Origin: CBDCFL01 sp965216135
Lineage (GTDB): Bacteria; Pseudomonadota; Alphaproteobacteria; Rhodobacterales; Rhodobacteraceae
Direction: 5' to 3'
Assembly (NCBI GenBank): GCA_965216135.1
Contig: CBDCFL010000024.1
Coordinates: forward strand, 868,001-932,000
DNA length: 64,000 nt
Positions 34,592 through 42,787 of the stretch are shown here, piece after piece. Positions within the stretch are counted from its first letter, which is position 1. Each line of letters starts with the position of its first letter. The notes beneath the pieces were generated by a model. That model was not told the DNA's origin and made no database searches. It worked only from the letters and a program-made list of their open reading frames with translations. The position numbers were made by a program, and so were the translations under genes.

Positions 34592-36415
34592 TCAGTCCTC
34601 CATCGCCTCCAGCTCGTCGATCATCCCCGATATCATCGAAAGCCCCTTGTCCCAGAACTGCGGGTCGCTGGCGTCCAGCCCAAATGGCGCCAGCAGCTCT
34701 TTGTGATGCTTCGATCCCCCGGCGCGCAGCATGTCGAAGTATTTTTCTTCAAACCCCGGCGCACCATCGGCGTAGACGGCGTAAAGCGCATTCACCAGAC
34801 CATCGCCGAACGCATAAGCGTAGACGTAAAACGGTGAATGAATGAAGTGCGGTATGTAAGCCCAAAAGGTCTCATAACCCTCCATGAATTCAAACGCCGG
34901 TCCCAGGCTTTCGCCCTGCACCGACATCCACAATTCGTTGATCGCCTCCGGCGTCAGCTCTCCGCCCCGCCGTGCCTCGTGCAGCTTGCACTCAAAATCG
35001 TAAAACGCGATCTGACGGACCACCGTGTTGATCATATCCTCAACCTTGCCAGCCAGCAGCACTTTGCGCTCATCCGCGTCCTTGGCGCTGTCCAGCAATT
35101 TACGAAAGGTCAGCATTTCGCCGAAAACTGAGGCCGTCTCGGCCAGAGTGAGCGGGGTTGAGGCCAAAAGCTCGCCCTGATCGGCTGCCAGCACCTGATG
35201 CACGCCATGGCCAAGCTCATGGGCCAGCGTCATCACATCGCGCGGCTTGCCGAGGTAATTCAGCATCACATAGGGATGCACATCAACCACAGTCGGATGC
35301 GCAAACGCCCCAGGTGCCTTGCCCGGTTTGACGCCCGCATCAATCCAGCCTTTGGCGAAAAACGGCTGGGCGAGTTCGGCCATCCTGGGGTCGAAACCTG
35401 CATAGGCGTCCTGCACCAGCACCACCGCCTGGTCCCAGCCGACGATCCGCTCGCTTTCCATCGGCAGCGGCGCGTTACGGTCCCAGACCTGCAATTTGTC
35501 CAGCCCCAGCCATTTGCGTTTTAGCTCGTAATATCGGTGCGAAAGGCGCGGATAGGCCGCCACAACCGCATTGCGCAGCGCCTCGACGACTTCCGGCTCG
35601 ACATGGTTGGCCAAGTGGCGGCCGTGCTGCGGGTTTGGCATCTTACGCCACCGGTCTTCGACTTCTTTGTCCTTGGCCAGCGTGTTATGGACACGCGCAA
35701 ACAACTTGATCCCATCCCCAAAAACGCGCGCCAACTCACGCGCACCGGCCTCGCGCCGGTCGCGGTCGTGATCGCTCAAAAGGTTCAGCGTCGTTTCAAG
35801 GCTCAGCGCCTCATCGCCAACCGTAAATTGCAGCCCTGCCATTGTCTCGTCGAACAGCTTGTTCCATGCAGAAGAGCCGACAACCGACTGATCGTGCAGA
35901 AATTTCTCTAATTCATCAGACAGCTGGTGCGGGCGCATTGCGCGCATCCTGTCAAAGACAGGCTTGTACCGCGCAAGCTCATCATCGCCGCCAAAAAGAT
36001 CCGCATAATCGGCGTCGCCAATCCGGTTGAACTCCAACGAGAAAAACACCAGCGGCGTGGTATATGTCGTGATCTGATCCTGGCAATCGGACATGAATTT
36101 GGCCCGGTTCGCATCTGTCGTATTCTGGTAATAGCGCAGACCCGCAAATGACATGATCCGGCCCGCGACAACATCGATCCGCTCATAGCGGCGGACACAT
36201 TCCAGCATTCCGCGCCTGTCAAGCCGCGCCAGCCTGCCTTCATAAGTCTCGGCGAAATCAGCACACTCGCCCTCGAGCCAGTTCCTATCACTGGTCAGTT
36301 CCGGCGCGTCTTCACCTGTGTAAAGATCGCTCAGGTCCCATTCTGGCAGATCGCCCAGGTCGCTGCCACTGGCGGAGTTTGCATCAAAGACGGGTGTTGA
36401 GATATTTGAGAACAT
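34592..36415 (-). CDS. pepF: M3-family oligoendopeptidase F
   Basis: 607 aa zinc peptidase. The metal site is LAHELGHGVHQVLA near residue 400 with the downstream Glu in the helix that follows. The N-terminal helical PepF domain starts at PEWDLSDLYTG. It degrades oligopeptides in the cytoplasm. It ends 156 bp before the lipoprotein gene; the lipase-like gene is 15 bp upstream, so the SCP2, hydrolase and pepF genes may form one transcript. Confidence 0.93.
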   Translation of the reverse strand: MFSNISTPVFDANSASGSDLGDLPEWDLSDLYTGEDAPELTSDRNWLEGECADFAETYEGRLARLDRRGMLECVRRYERIDVVAGRIMSFAGLRYYQNTTDANRAKFMSDCQDQITTYTTPLVFFSLEFNRIGDADYADLFGGDDELARYKPVFDRMRAMRPHQLSDELEKFLHDQSVVGSSAWNKLFDETMAGLQFTVGDEALSLETTLNLLSDHDRDRREAGARELARVFGDGIKLFARVHNTLAKDKEVEDRWRKMPNPQHGRHLANHVEPEVVEALRNAVVAAYPRLSHRYYELKRKWLGLDKLQVWDRNAPLPMESERIVGWDQAVVLVQDAYAGFDPRMAELAQPFFAKGWIDAGVKPGKAPGAFAHPTVVDVHPYVMLNYLGKPRDVMTLAHELGHGVHQVLAADQGELLASTPLTLAETASVFGEMLTFRKLLDSAKDADERKVLLAGKVEDMINTVVRQIAFYDFECKLHEARRGGELTPEAINELWMSVQGESLGPAFEFMEGYETFWAYIPHFIHSPFYVYAYAFGDGLVNALYAVYADGAPGFEEKYFDMLRAGGSKHHKELLAPFGLDASDPQFWDKGLSMISGMIDELEAMED

Positions 36416-36430
36416 TCGGGCCTCTCGGAA

Positions 36431-37414
36431 TTAACGTGACACACTTATGTCTGCGGCCGGTAAAGATTCAACTGCCCAAGCGGCGCGTTGCGTGCTGAAA
36501 AACGCGTCCGCCTTGTCAAAAAATTCTTTCCGGACCGCAGGCGTTTCCATCATGATCTCGTGTTCGGCGTTTTCAACCATGTGCAGGTCGCCGCCCGGCC
36601 ATCTGGACATGACCTGATGAACCGGTCGTGGATCAACGACCCTTTCGTCAGAACCCATGTAAGTTAGCGCCGGGATTTCGGGTGCCTTCATGCCGCGAAG
36701 CCGGCGGGTTTCAACCAAAGCCTCGAACAGCCAGCGCAGGCTGGGGCCGCCAATGGCGATCTCGGGATGTTCCCGTGCGTGGTGCACCATATAGGCGTAC
36801 ATGTCTGCGTCTGTGGTCAGGACGTTGTCGGCGAATGCTTCAAGCAGAACATAGGTGGTTTTGAATGTTCCGGGCGCGTAGGATTGACCATCGCGCAGGA
36901 TCTTGGTTAACCACGAATAACCCCACGCCAACGGGCGCAGGACCGGCTTGATCGAAACGCCCCACATTGGCCCGGTAAAAGCGACGGCATTGACGGGCAG
37001 TCCCTGATGCAGTGCCCGCAATCCAATACAGCCGCCCATGCTGTGGCCAATCAAATACCAGGGACGCGGACAATCTAGCGAATTCGCCAGTTTGACAAGT
37101 TCGGCAACGTCCAACTGATAGTCGCTGAATTTTCCGACGTGGCCCAGATTGCGATCAGGTGTGAGCCGATCCGCAAGCCCCTGGCAGCGCCAGTCGATGG
37201 TGATCGTTGAATACCCGCGCGCTGCCAGATCGGTCGCGGCGCGGCCGTATTTTTCGACATATTCGGTGCGCCCCGGAAAAATAAATACCGTGCCCTTGTC
37301 GCCCGCGCGCCAGAGCCCTGCGCGAATGCGCACGCCGTCACTGGCGCCAAGCCAGTATGCCGCACCGCCCTCGGGGCCGTCGGCCATTTCATTGGAAAGT
37401 GGCGCGGATTGCAT
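36431..37414 (-). CDS. Alpha/beta hydrolase, lysophospholipase-like
   Basis: 327 aa. The nucleophile elbow is LIGHSMGGCIGLRAL near residue 120; the other triad members fit Asp in GSDERVVDPRP and His in NAEHEIMMET. The overall pattern is that of monoacylglycerol lipase/PldB-type serine hydrolases. Substrate is not known. ATG at 37414 lies 4 bp after the SCP2 stop, whereas the longer frame to 37465 runs into that gene. Confidence 0.85.
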   Translation of the reverse strand: MQSAPLSNEMADGPEGGAAYWLGASDGVRIRAGLWRAGDKGTVFIFPGRTEYVEKYGRAATDLAARGYSTITIDWRCQGLADRLTPDRNLGHVGKFSDYQLDVAELVKLANSLDCPRPWYLIGHSMGGCIGLRALHQGLPVNAVAFTGPMWGVSIKPVLRPLAWGYSWLTKILRDGQSYAPGTFKTTYVLLEAFADNVLTTDADMYAYMVHHAREHPEIAIGGPSLRWLFEALVETRRLRGMKAPEIPALTYMGSDERVVDPRPVHQVMSRWPGGDLHMVENAEHEIMMETPAVRKEFFDKADAFFSTQRAAWAVESLPAADISVSR

Positions 37415-37418
37415 GCCT

Positions 37419-37706
37419 CTAGCCGAGCGCTGCCCCCAGCTGCATGGCAAGACCCATATCGCCATCGACCTGAAGTTTTCCGCTCATGAAGGCAGATGTA
37501 GGATCAAGCTCGCCTTCCATCATCGCTTTGAACGTGTCCAAATCAGCTGTTAGCGTCACCGTTGCATCCTCGTCACCTGCCCGCACGCCATCTGCATCAA
37601 TCATAACTGATCCCGTATCGCCAATTACAAATTTGGCAACCCCGGCGAAACCGTCCGACATCCTGGCGCTTAACGCTTCTACCGCTGCATCAATCACATC
37701 ACTCAT
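37419..37706 (-). CDS. SCP2 sterol-binding domain protein
   Basis: 95 aa, a complete small SCP2 fold: DGFAGVAKFVIGDTGSVMI, LTADLDTFKAMMEGELDPT and SAFMSGKLQVDGDMGLAMQL. Such domains bind lipids or acyl-CoA. Being directly upstream of a lipase-like hydrolase suggests a joint role in lipid turnover, but this is inferred. Start at 37706 (MSDVIDAAVEAL) is the family start. Confidence 0.88.
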   Translation of the reverse strand: MSDVIDAAVEALSARMSDGFAGVAKFVIGDTGSVMIDADGVRAGDEDATVTLTADLDTFKAMMEGELDPTSAFMSGKLQVDGDMGLAMQLGAALG

Positions 37707-37775
37707 CGTCAAATTCCCTTGCGTTTGCTCGTCCCCCTGTCGCAATTTTCGCGAATGCGACTAGACTAGCCCCAA

Positions 37776-38330
37776 ATGACAGCGAGTCTCAAGAATCTCA
37801 ATCGTAACCTCGCGGCAATTCTTTTGTTTGTATGGCTGCCGATCGAAAGTGGTGCGCAGGAACAGACCGAGTTGCTGGAACGACTTAGGGTCGCGCCGAC
37901 CGAAGAGGCGATGCAGCTTGAACATGCACTGGTGCTCATCTGGTCGCGTTCGGGCTCGGCGGCGATGGATTTGCTGCTGGACCGCGGCCGCCGCGCAATC
38001 CGCGCCGGTGATTATGACACTGCGATTGATCATCTCACCGCGCTGACGGATCACGCACCGGGCTTTGCCGAAGGCTGGAACGCGCGCGCGACCGCATATT
38101 ATTACGCGGGTAATTTCGGACAGTCGATTGCTGACATCAGCCGCACGCTGGCGCTGAACCCGAACCATTTCGGGGCCATGGCGGGCCTTGCTTCGATCCT
38201 AGAGCAAACTGATGAGTTCGAGCAGGCGCTGAAAGTCAACCGCCAGATCGAGGCTATACATCCCTCAAGGCCCGGCCTAAGAGACGCCATCAAACGCCTT
38301 GAAAACATGACCGGCGGCACCGAACTTTAG
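37776..38330 (+). CDS. Exported tetratricopeptide repeat protein
   Basis: 184 aa. A signal peptide (NLAAILLFVWLPIESGAQ) is followed by a helical region with about three TPR units (AIRAGDYDTAIDHLTALTDH, AYYYAGNFGQSIADISRTLAL, EQTDEFEQALKVNRQIEAIH). It is probably periplasmic and mediates protein contacts. It is 22 bp upstream of the helicase gene. Confidence 0.8.
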   Translation: MTASLKNLNRNLAAILLFVWLPIESGAQEQTELLERLRVAPTEEAMQLEHALVLIWSRSGSAAMDLLLDRGRRAIRAGDYDTAIDHLTALTDHAPGFAEGWNARATAYYYAGNFGQSIADISRTLALNPNHFGAMAGLASILEQTDEFEQALKVNRQIEAIHPSRPGLRDAIKRLENMTGGTEL

Positions 38331-38351
38331 CATCAACCAGGATTAGGCCAT

Positions 38352-41099
38352 ATGCCCGCCACGCCCACTGTGACCGCGGTTCTTGGGCCGACCAACACCG
38401 GCAAAACCCATTACGCAATTGAACGTATGCTGGCCTATCCCAGCGGCATCATCGGGCTGCCGCTGCGGCTCTTGGCGCGCGAGGTTTATGACAAAATCGC
38501 TGCCATTCGCGGACCCGGCGCAGTCGCACTGGTCACCGGCGAGGAAAAAATAGTGCCGCCGGGCGCACGTTGGTGGGTTGCCACGGTCGAAGCCATGCCA
38601 ATGGACCTGTCGCCGGAGTTTCTGGCAGTCGATGAGATACAGCTCTGCGCCGATGCCGAACGCGGCCACATCTTTACTGACCGTTTGCTAAACGCACACG
38701 GGCGCCAGGAAACACTGTTTTTGGGCTCTGAAACGATCAGGGGCGCGATCCGCGATCTCGTTGAAGATGTACGTTTTTTATCGCGCGAAAGGTACTCCGA
38801 CCTGACCTATTCGGGTGATACGAAAATCAACCGGATGCCACCAAGATCGGCCATCGTCGGCTTCTCGGTCGAAAATGTCTATTCTGTTGCCGAGCTGGTC
38901 CGCCGCCAAATGGGCGGTGCGGCGGTGGTCATGGGTGCTCTTTCGCCGCGCACACGCAACGCCCAGGTCGCGCTCTACCAAAATGGCGACGTTGATTTTC
39001 TGGTGGCCACCGATGCGATCGGCATGGGTCTCAATCTCGACATCAACCATGTTGCCTTTTCAGCGCTGAACAAATTCGACGGCCGCAGAATGCGCCCGCT
39101 CATGCCCCATGAACTGGCCCAGATCGCTGGCAGGGCAGGGCACCACACCAATACAGGCAGCTTTGGTACGACCGGCAAGGCCGGCAATCTGGCCCCACAG
39201 ATCGCCGATGCCATTACCAATCACCGCTTTGCGCCGCTTCGCAAACTTCAGTGGCGAAATTCTGAATTGTCTTACACCTCTATCGACAGCCTGATCGCCT
39301 CGCTGGAAATGAATTCGGACCATCCCTGGCTGGTGCGCACGCGCGCATCGGACGACCTGATGGCGCTAAAATCGCTGGCCGAGATCGATGATATCCGGGC
39401 GCGCTGCCAGGACACGCCTGACATCCGGCTATTGTGGTCGGTCTGCCGCATCCCGGATTTTCGCGGTATTTCGGCTGCCGAACATGCCGGTCTGTTGGAG
39501 CGGATTTTCAGGGATTTGCACGAACTTGGTGCCGTGCCCGATGACTGGCTGGCCCGTCAGGTCAAACGCATCGACCGAACCGATGGCGACATCGACTCGT
39601 TGTCTAAACGGCTGGCCTTCATCGGGACGTGGACCTATGTGGCGCAACGGCGCGACTGGGTCGGTGACAAAATTCATTGGCGTGAAGCGACCCGCGCGGT
39701 AGAAGACCGCCTGTCAGACGCGCTTCACGATGCACTGACACAAAGATTTGTTGACCGGCGCACATCCGTCCTGCTGCGCCGGTTGAAACAAAAGGAGAGC
39801 CTTGTGGCCGATGTGAGTGCAAACGGCGAGGTGAATGTCGAAGGCCAGTATGTCGGCAGGCTAGAGGGGTTTCGCTTTACCCAGGATGCTTCGGCCAGCG
39901 CCGACGAGGCAAAAACGTTGCGCACCGCCGCGATGGCTGCATTGAAGCCGGAATTCCACCTGCGATCTGACCGGTTTTACAATGCCCCGGATACCGAGAT
40001 CGACTTTACCGATCAGGGCGGGCTGATGTGGGGCGAACATGCGGTCGGCAAACTCATCGCTGGTCCGGAAAAAACCAAGCCACAGATAGTGCCATTTGTT
40101 GAGGAAGAAGCCGGCACCGACATCGCTCAGAAAATCCAGCGCCGTCTACAGCATTTCATAGATCGCAAGATCGCAACGCTTTTTGAGCCCCTCACTGAAT
40201 TGAAGAATGACGAAACGCTGACCGGTCAGGTGCGCGGCTTCGCCTATCAAATGGTCGAAGCGCTCGGCGTGATCAAACGCGAAGATGTGGCCGCCGAGGT
40301 TAAAGAGCTTGATCAGGACACCCGGGGCCAGCTTCGCAAGCACGGGCTGCGGTTCGGCCAGCACACGATATTCATGCCTGCTTTGCTGAAACCGGCCCCG
40401 ACGCGGTTGCGGTTGTTGCTGTGGTCGCTGTCTCAGGGCCACGACGAATTTCCCTCCGCCCCGCCGCCGGGGTTGGTCACCATTCCGGTCGTTGATTTGC
40501 CCGCGGGCTGTTACACGATGTCGGGTTATCGCCGGGCGGGATCGCGCGCGATCCGAATTGATATGCTCGAGCGACTGGCCGATCAGCTGCGCGCCCAAGA
40601 CAGCCGGGCAGGTTTCGAAGCGACCGCGGATATGCTGTCGATCACCGGCATGACGCTCGAGCAATTCGCCGATCTGATGGGCGGGCTGGGCTATTCTGCC
40701 GATATAGGGCAGCGCGAAAAGGTGAAGATCGTTCCCGAAGCCGCTGAAAAACCTGCCGACAGTCCTGAACTCGCAGAACCGTCCGAACCTGCCGAACCTG
40801 CCGAGCCCGTTGACCCGGTGCCTGCGGTTGCCGAGGCAGAAGATCAAGAGGCGGATGCGGGACCCCAGATCGAGGATTATTACATATTCAAATGGGGCGG
40901 TCTGGCCAAGCGGCACCACGACACCGCGCACGGCCAGGCCAAACGCGGTGGCAAGAGACGCCCAGCCAAGATTGGCAAAGCCCCCGTGTCTCAGCCAAAC
41001 GGCAAAAAATCTTCCGCGCGCCCGCCGCGCAAAGAAAAAGCCATCGACCCCGACAATCCTTTTGCTGCCGCGTTGATGGGACTAAAGGACAAGATCTGA
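38352..41099 (+). CDS. SUV3-like superfamily 2 RNA/DNA helicase
   Basis: 915 aa. Walker A is GPTNTGKT at residues 12-19, the DExH box is VDEIQ, and motif VI is AQIAGRAGH with AIGMGLNLDINHVAF before it. The arrangement matches mitochondrial SUV3 and its alphaproteobacterial relatives, which unwind RNA and act with nucleases in RNA decay. The C-terminus beyond residue 790 is low-complexity, first Pro/Glu/Ala repeats, then a Lys/Arg-rich tail that may bind nucleic acid. The S4 protein gene follows after 1 bp. Confidence 0.85.
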   Translation: MPATPTVTAVLGPTNTGKTHYAIERMLAYPSGIIGLPLRLLAREVYDKIAAIRGPGAVALVTGEEKIVPPGARWWVATVEAMPMDLSPEFLAVDEIQLCADAERGHIFTDRLLNAHGRQETLFLGSETIRGAIRDLVEDVRFLSRERYSDLTYSGDTKINRMPPRSAIVGFSVENVYSVAELVRRQMGGAAVVMGALSPRTRNAQVALYQNGDVDFLVATDAIGMGLNLDINHVAFSALNKFDGRRMRPLMPHELAQIAGRAGHHTNTGSFGTTGKAGNLAPQIADAITNHRFAPLRKLQWRNSELSYTSIDSLIASLEMNSDHPWLVRTRASDDLMALKSLAEIDDIRARCQDTPDIRLLWSVCRIPDFRGISAAEHAGLLERIFRDLHELGAVPDDWLARQVKRIDRTDGDIDSLSKRLAFIGTWTYVAQRRDWVGDKIHWREATRAVEDRLSDALHDALTQRFVDRRTSVLLRRLKQKESLVADVSANGEVNVEGQYVGRLEGFRFTQDASASADEAKTLRTAAMAALKPEFHLRSDRFYNAPDTEIDFTDQGGLMWGEHAVGKLIAGPEKTKPQIVPFVEEEAGTDIAQKIQRRLQHFIDRKIATLFEPLTELKNDETLTGQVRGFAYQMVEALGVIKREDVAAEVKELDQDTRGQLRKHGLRFGQHTIFMPALLKPAPTRLRLLLWSLSQGHDEFPSAPPPGLVTIPVVDLPAGCYTMSGYRRAGSRAIRIDMLERLADQLRAQDSRAGFEATADMLSITGMTLEQFADLMGGLGYSADIGQREKVKIVPEAAEKPADSPELAEPSEPAEPAEPVDPVPAVAEAEDQEADAGPQIEDYYIFKWGGLAKRHHDTAHGQAKRGGKRRPAKIGKAPVSQPNGKKSSARPPRKEKAIDPDNPFAAALMGLKDKI

Positions 41100-41100
41100 C

Positions 41101-41475
41101 ATGGACACGCCGCGCCCGACTGTGCGGGTGGACAAATGGCTGTGGCATGCACGATTTTTCAAGACACGTAGCCTTGCCGCGAAACTCGTGACCGGTGGCC
41201 ATCTGCGCATCAACGCCGCCAGGATCGCAAAACCCAGCCACGCCGTGGCCCCCGATGATGTGCTGACGTTTCCACAGGGCCGGATCGTCCGGGTTATACG
41301 GGTGAACAAGATCGCTTCGCGCCGTGGCCCCGCGCCAGAGGCGCAGGCGCTTTACAGTGATATCGCGCCGAAAACCGATATGGCCCCTGCATCGCCCAAG
41401 AGCACCGCCAAAGGCCGCCCGACCAAGAAAGACCGCCGTGATATGCGTCTTTCCCGTGATCAGCGCCTTGAATGA
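41101..41475 (+). CDS. RNA-binding S4 domain protein (HslR-like)
   Basis: 124 aa. The S4 motif is VRVDKWLWHARFFKTRSLAAKLV, then GGHLRINAARIAKPSHAV, with a basic C-terminal tail (KKDRRDMRLSRDQR). HslR-type proteins bind stalled 50S subunits carrying peptidyl-tRNA. The gene sits tightly after the SUV3-like helicase, which hints at RNA metabolism, and overlaps the upstream region of fdxA. Confidence 0.88.
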   Translation: MDTPRPTVRVDKWLWHARFFKTRSLAAKLVTGGHLRINAARIAKPSHAVAPDDVLTFPQGRIVRVIRVNKIASRRGPAPEAQALYSDIAPKTDMAPASPKSTAKGRPTKKDRRDMRLSRDQRLE

Positions 41476-41528
41476 TCCGCGGCAGTGAATTAGCAAGACT
41501 GCTGAACTTCAAGACCAGAGCACGGGTC

Positions 41529-41867
41529 ATGACCTATATTGTCAACGACAAATGTATCGCCTGCAAGTACACCGACTGCGTCGAGGTCTGTCCGGTGGAT
41601 TGCTTTTACGAAGGCGAAAACATGCTGGTGATACATCCCGACGAATGTATCGATTGCGGCGTATGCGAGCCTGAATGCCCGGTCGACGCGATCCGCCCCG
41701 ACACTGATCCGGGCACCGAGGAATGGGTTGAATTCAATCGCAAATATTCCGAAATGTGGCCGGTGATCATAACCAAGAAAGACGCGCCGTCGGATGCAGA
41801 AGAACACGAAGGCGAAGAGGGCAAGCTTGAAAAGTATTTCTCTGAAGCCCCAGGTGAAGGCGGCTGA
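41529..41867 (+). CDS. fdxA: Seven-iron ferredoxin FdxA
   Basis: 112 aa. The N-terminal cluster ligands are in CIACKYTDCVEVCPVDCFYEG and the second set in CIDCGVCEPECPVDAI, which gives a [3Fe-4S] plus [4Fe-4S] ferredoxin. The acidic C-terminal extension is usual for the alphaproteobacterial form. ATG at 41529 gives MTYIVNDKCIACKYTD, the family start; the longer frame from 41472 overlaps the S4 gene. Confidence 0.95.
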   Translation: MTYIVNDKCIACKYTDCVEVCPVDCFYEGENMLVIHPDECIDCGVCEPECPVDAIRPDTDPGTEEWVEFNRKYSEMWPVIITKKDAPSDAEEHEGEEGKLEKYFSEAPGEGG

Positions 41868-42094
41868 TCCCGGACTGCCCCGCCATGTCACGGCGAAAGT
41901 TCAGAAATTCTGCGCAAGGCTTTAATATGGCGTTTTTTTTGCTATATTGCACCTGCAGAAATTGTGAGGGCCGACGGATCCGACCGACCCACGACTCAAC
42001 CGGTCCAAATAACGACAAAAGATAATGCACTGCGAGTACGGATGTGCCCGCCGGTGTTTTGCACCCAACCCCACGCCAAAGGACAATGCCTTAG

Positions 42095-42607
42095 ATGAGC
42101 AAATCGAAGAAACTGGATTTCCGACCCAATGAATATGTCGTCTACCCCGCCCATGGCGTCGGTCAGATCGTGTCGGTTGAAGAACAGGAAGTTGCCGGAG
42201 TTAATCTGGAACTGTTTGTTGTCGCATTTGCAAAAGACAAGATGACGCTGCGGGTCCCGACCTACAAGGCCACGCAAGTCGGCATGCGCTCGTTGTCGAG
42301 CCCGGATATCGTATCCAAAGCAATGACAACACTCAGAGGCAAAGCGCGGGTCAAACGGGCGATGTGGTCACGGCGCGCCCAGGAATATGAGCAAAAGATC
42401 AACTCAGGCGATCTGATCGCAATAGCGGAAGTTGTGCGCGACCTGCACCGAACCGACGACCAGCGCGAACAGAGCTATTCAGAACGCCAGCTTTACGAAG
42501 CAGCGCTGGAACGGCTGACCCGCGAAGTGGCGGCGGTCAACGGCGCCGATGAGATGGAAGCGCAGCGTCAGGTTGATGAGGTGCTGATGAGCCGCGCGGC
42601 GGCCTGA
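42095..42607 (+). CDS. carD: CarD/CdnL-family transcriptional regulator
   Basis: 170 aa. The N-terminal Tudor-like domain, NEYVVYPAHGVGQIVSVEEQ through FVVAFAKDKMTLRVP, binds the RNA polymerase beta subunit. The helical C-terminal domain (RRAQEYEQKINSGDLIAIAE, VVRDLHR) contacts promoter DNA. The protein stabilises the open complex, notably at rRNA and other housekeeping promoters. It stands alone between fdxA and uvrD, with strong hairpins after its stop. Confidence 0.95.
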   Translation: MSKSKKLDFRPNEYVVYPAHGVGQIVSVEEQEVAGVNLELFVVAFAKDKMTLRVPTYKATQVGMRSLSSPDIVSKAMTTLRGKARVKRAMWSRRAQEYEQKINSGDLIAIAEVVRDLHRTDDQREQSYSERQLYEAALERLTREVAAVNGADEMEAQRQVDEVLMSRAAA

Positions 42608-42622
42608 GCGAGGGGTCAGAAC

Positions 42623-42675
42623 ACCCGGACGTGCGATGAGCGTCCGGGTCGAAATCTTCAAAAGATTTCGACCCG
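42623..42675 (+). terminator. Two overlapping, mutually exclusive hairpins after carD
   Basis: Hairpin 1 pairs ACCCGGACG (42623-42631) with CGTCCGGGT (42641-42649). Hairpin 2 pairs CGGGTCGAAATCTT (42645-42658) with AAGATTTCGACCCG (42662-42675) around a CAA loop. They share 42645-42649, so both cannot form fully at once. There is no T-run. They may end the carD transcript or act as a switch. Confidence 0.5.
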
Positions 42676-42730
42676 ACTTCATCAAATGAAATCGATCCCA
42701 GCACCCATTCCCGCGCGCGCCCCGCCGCGT

Positions 42731-42745
42731 GAACATTCCAAGAAC
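42731..42745. promoter_or_regulatory. LexA (SOS) box upstream of uvrD/pcrA
   Basis: GAAC-N7-GAAC, which is GTTC-N7-GTTC on the other strand, lies 42 bp before the helicase start. The match to the alphaproteobacterial SOS operator is exact. It also argues for the start at 42788 rather than 42686, which would put the operator inside the gene. Confidence 0.75.
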
Positions 42746-42787
42746 AACCCTTCCCCTTTCCGCCCGTCGCATTTATCATCGTCCGCG

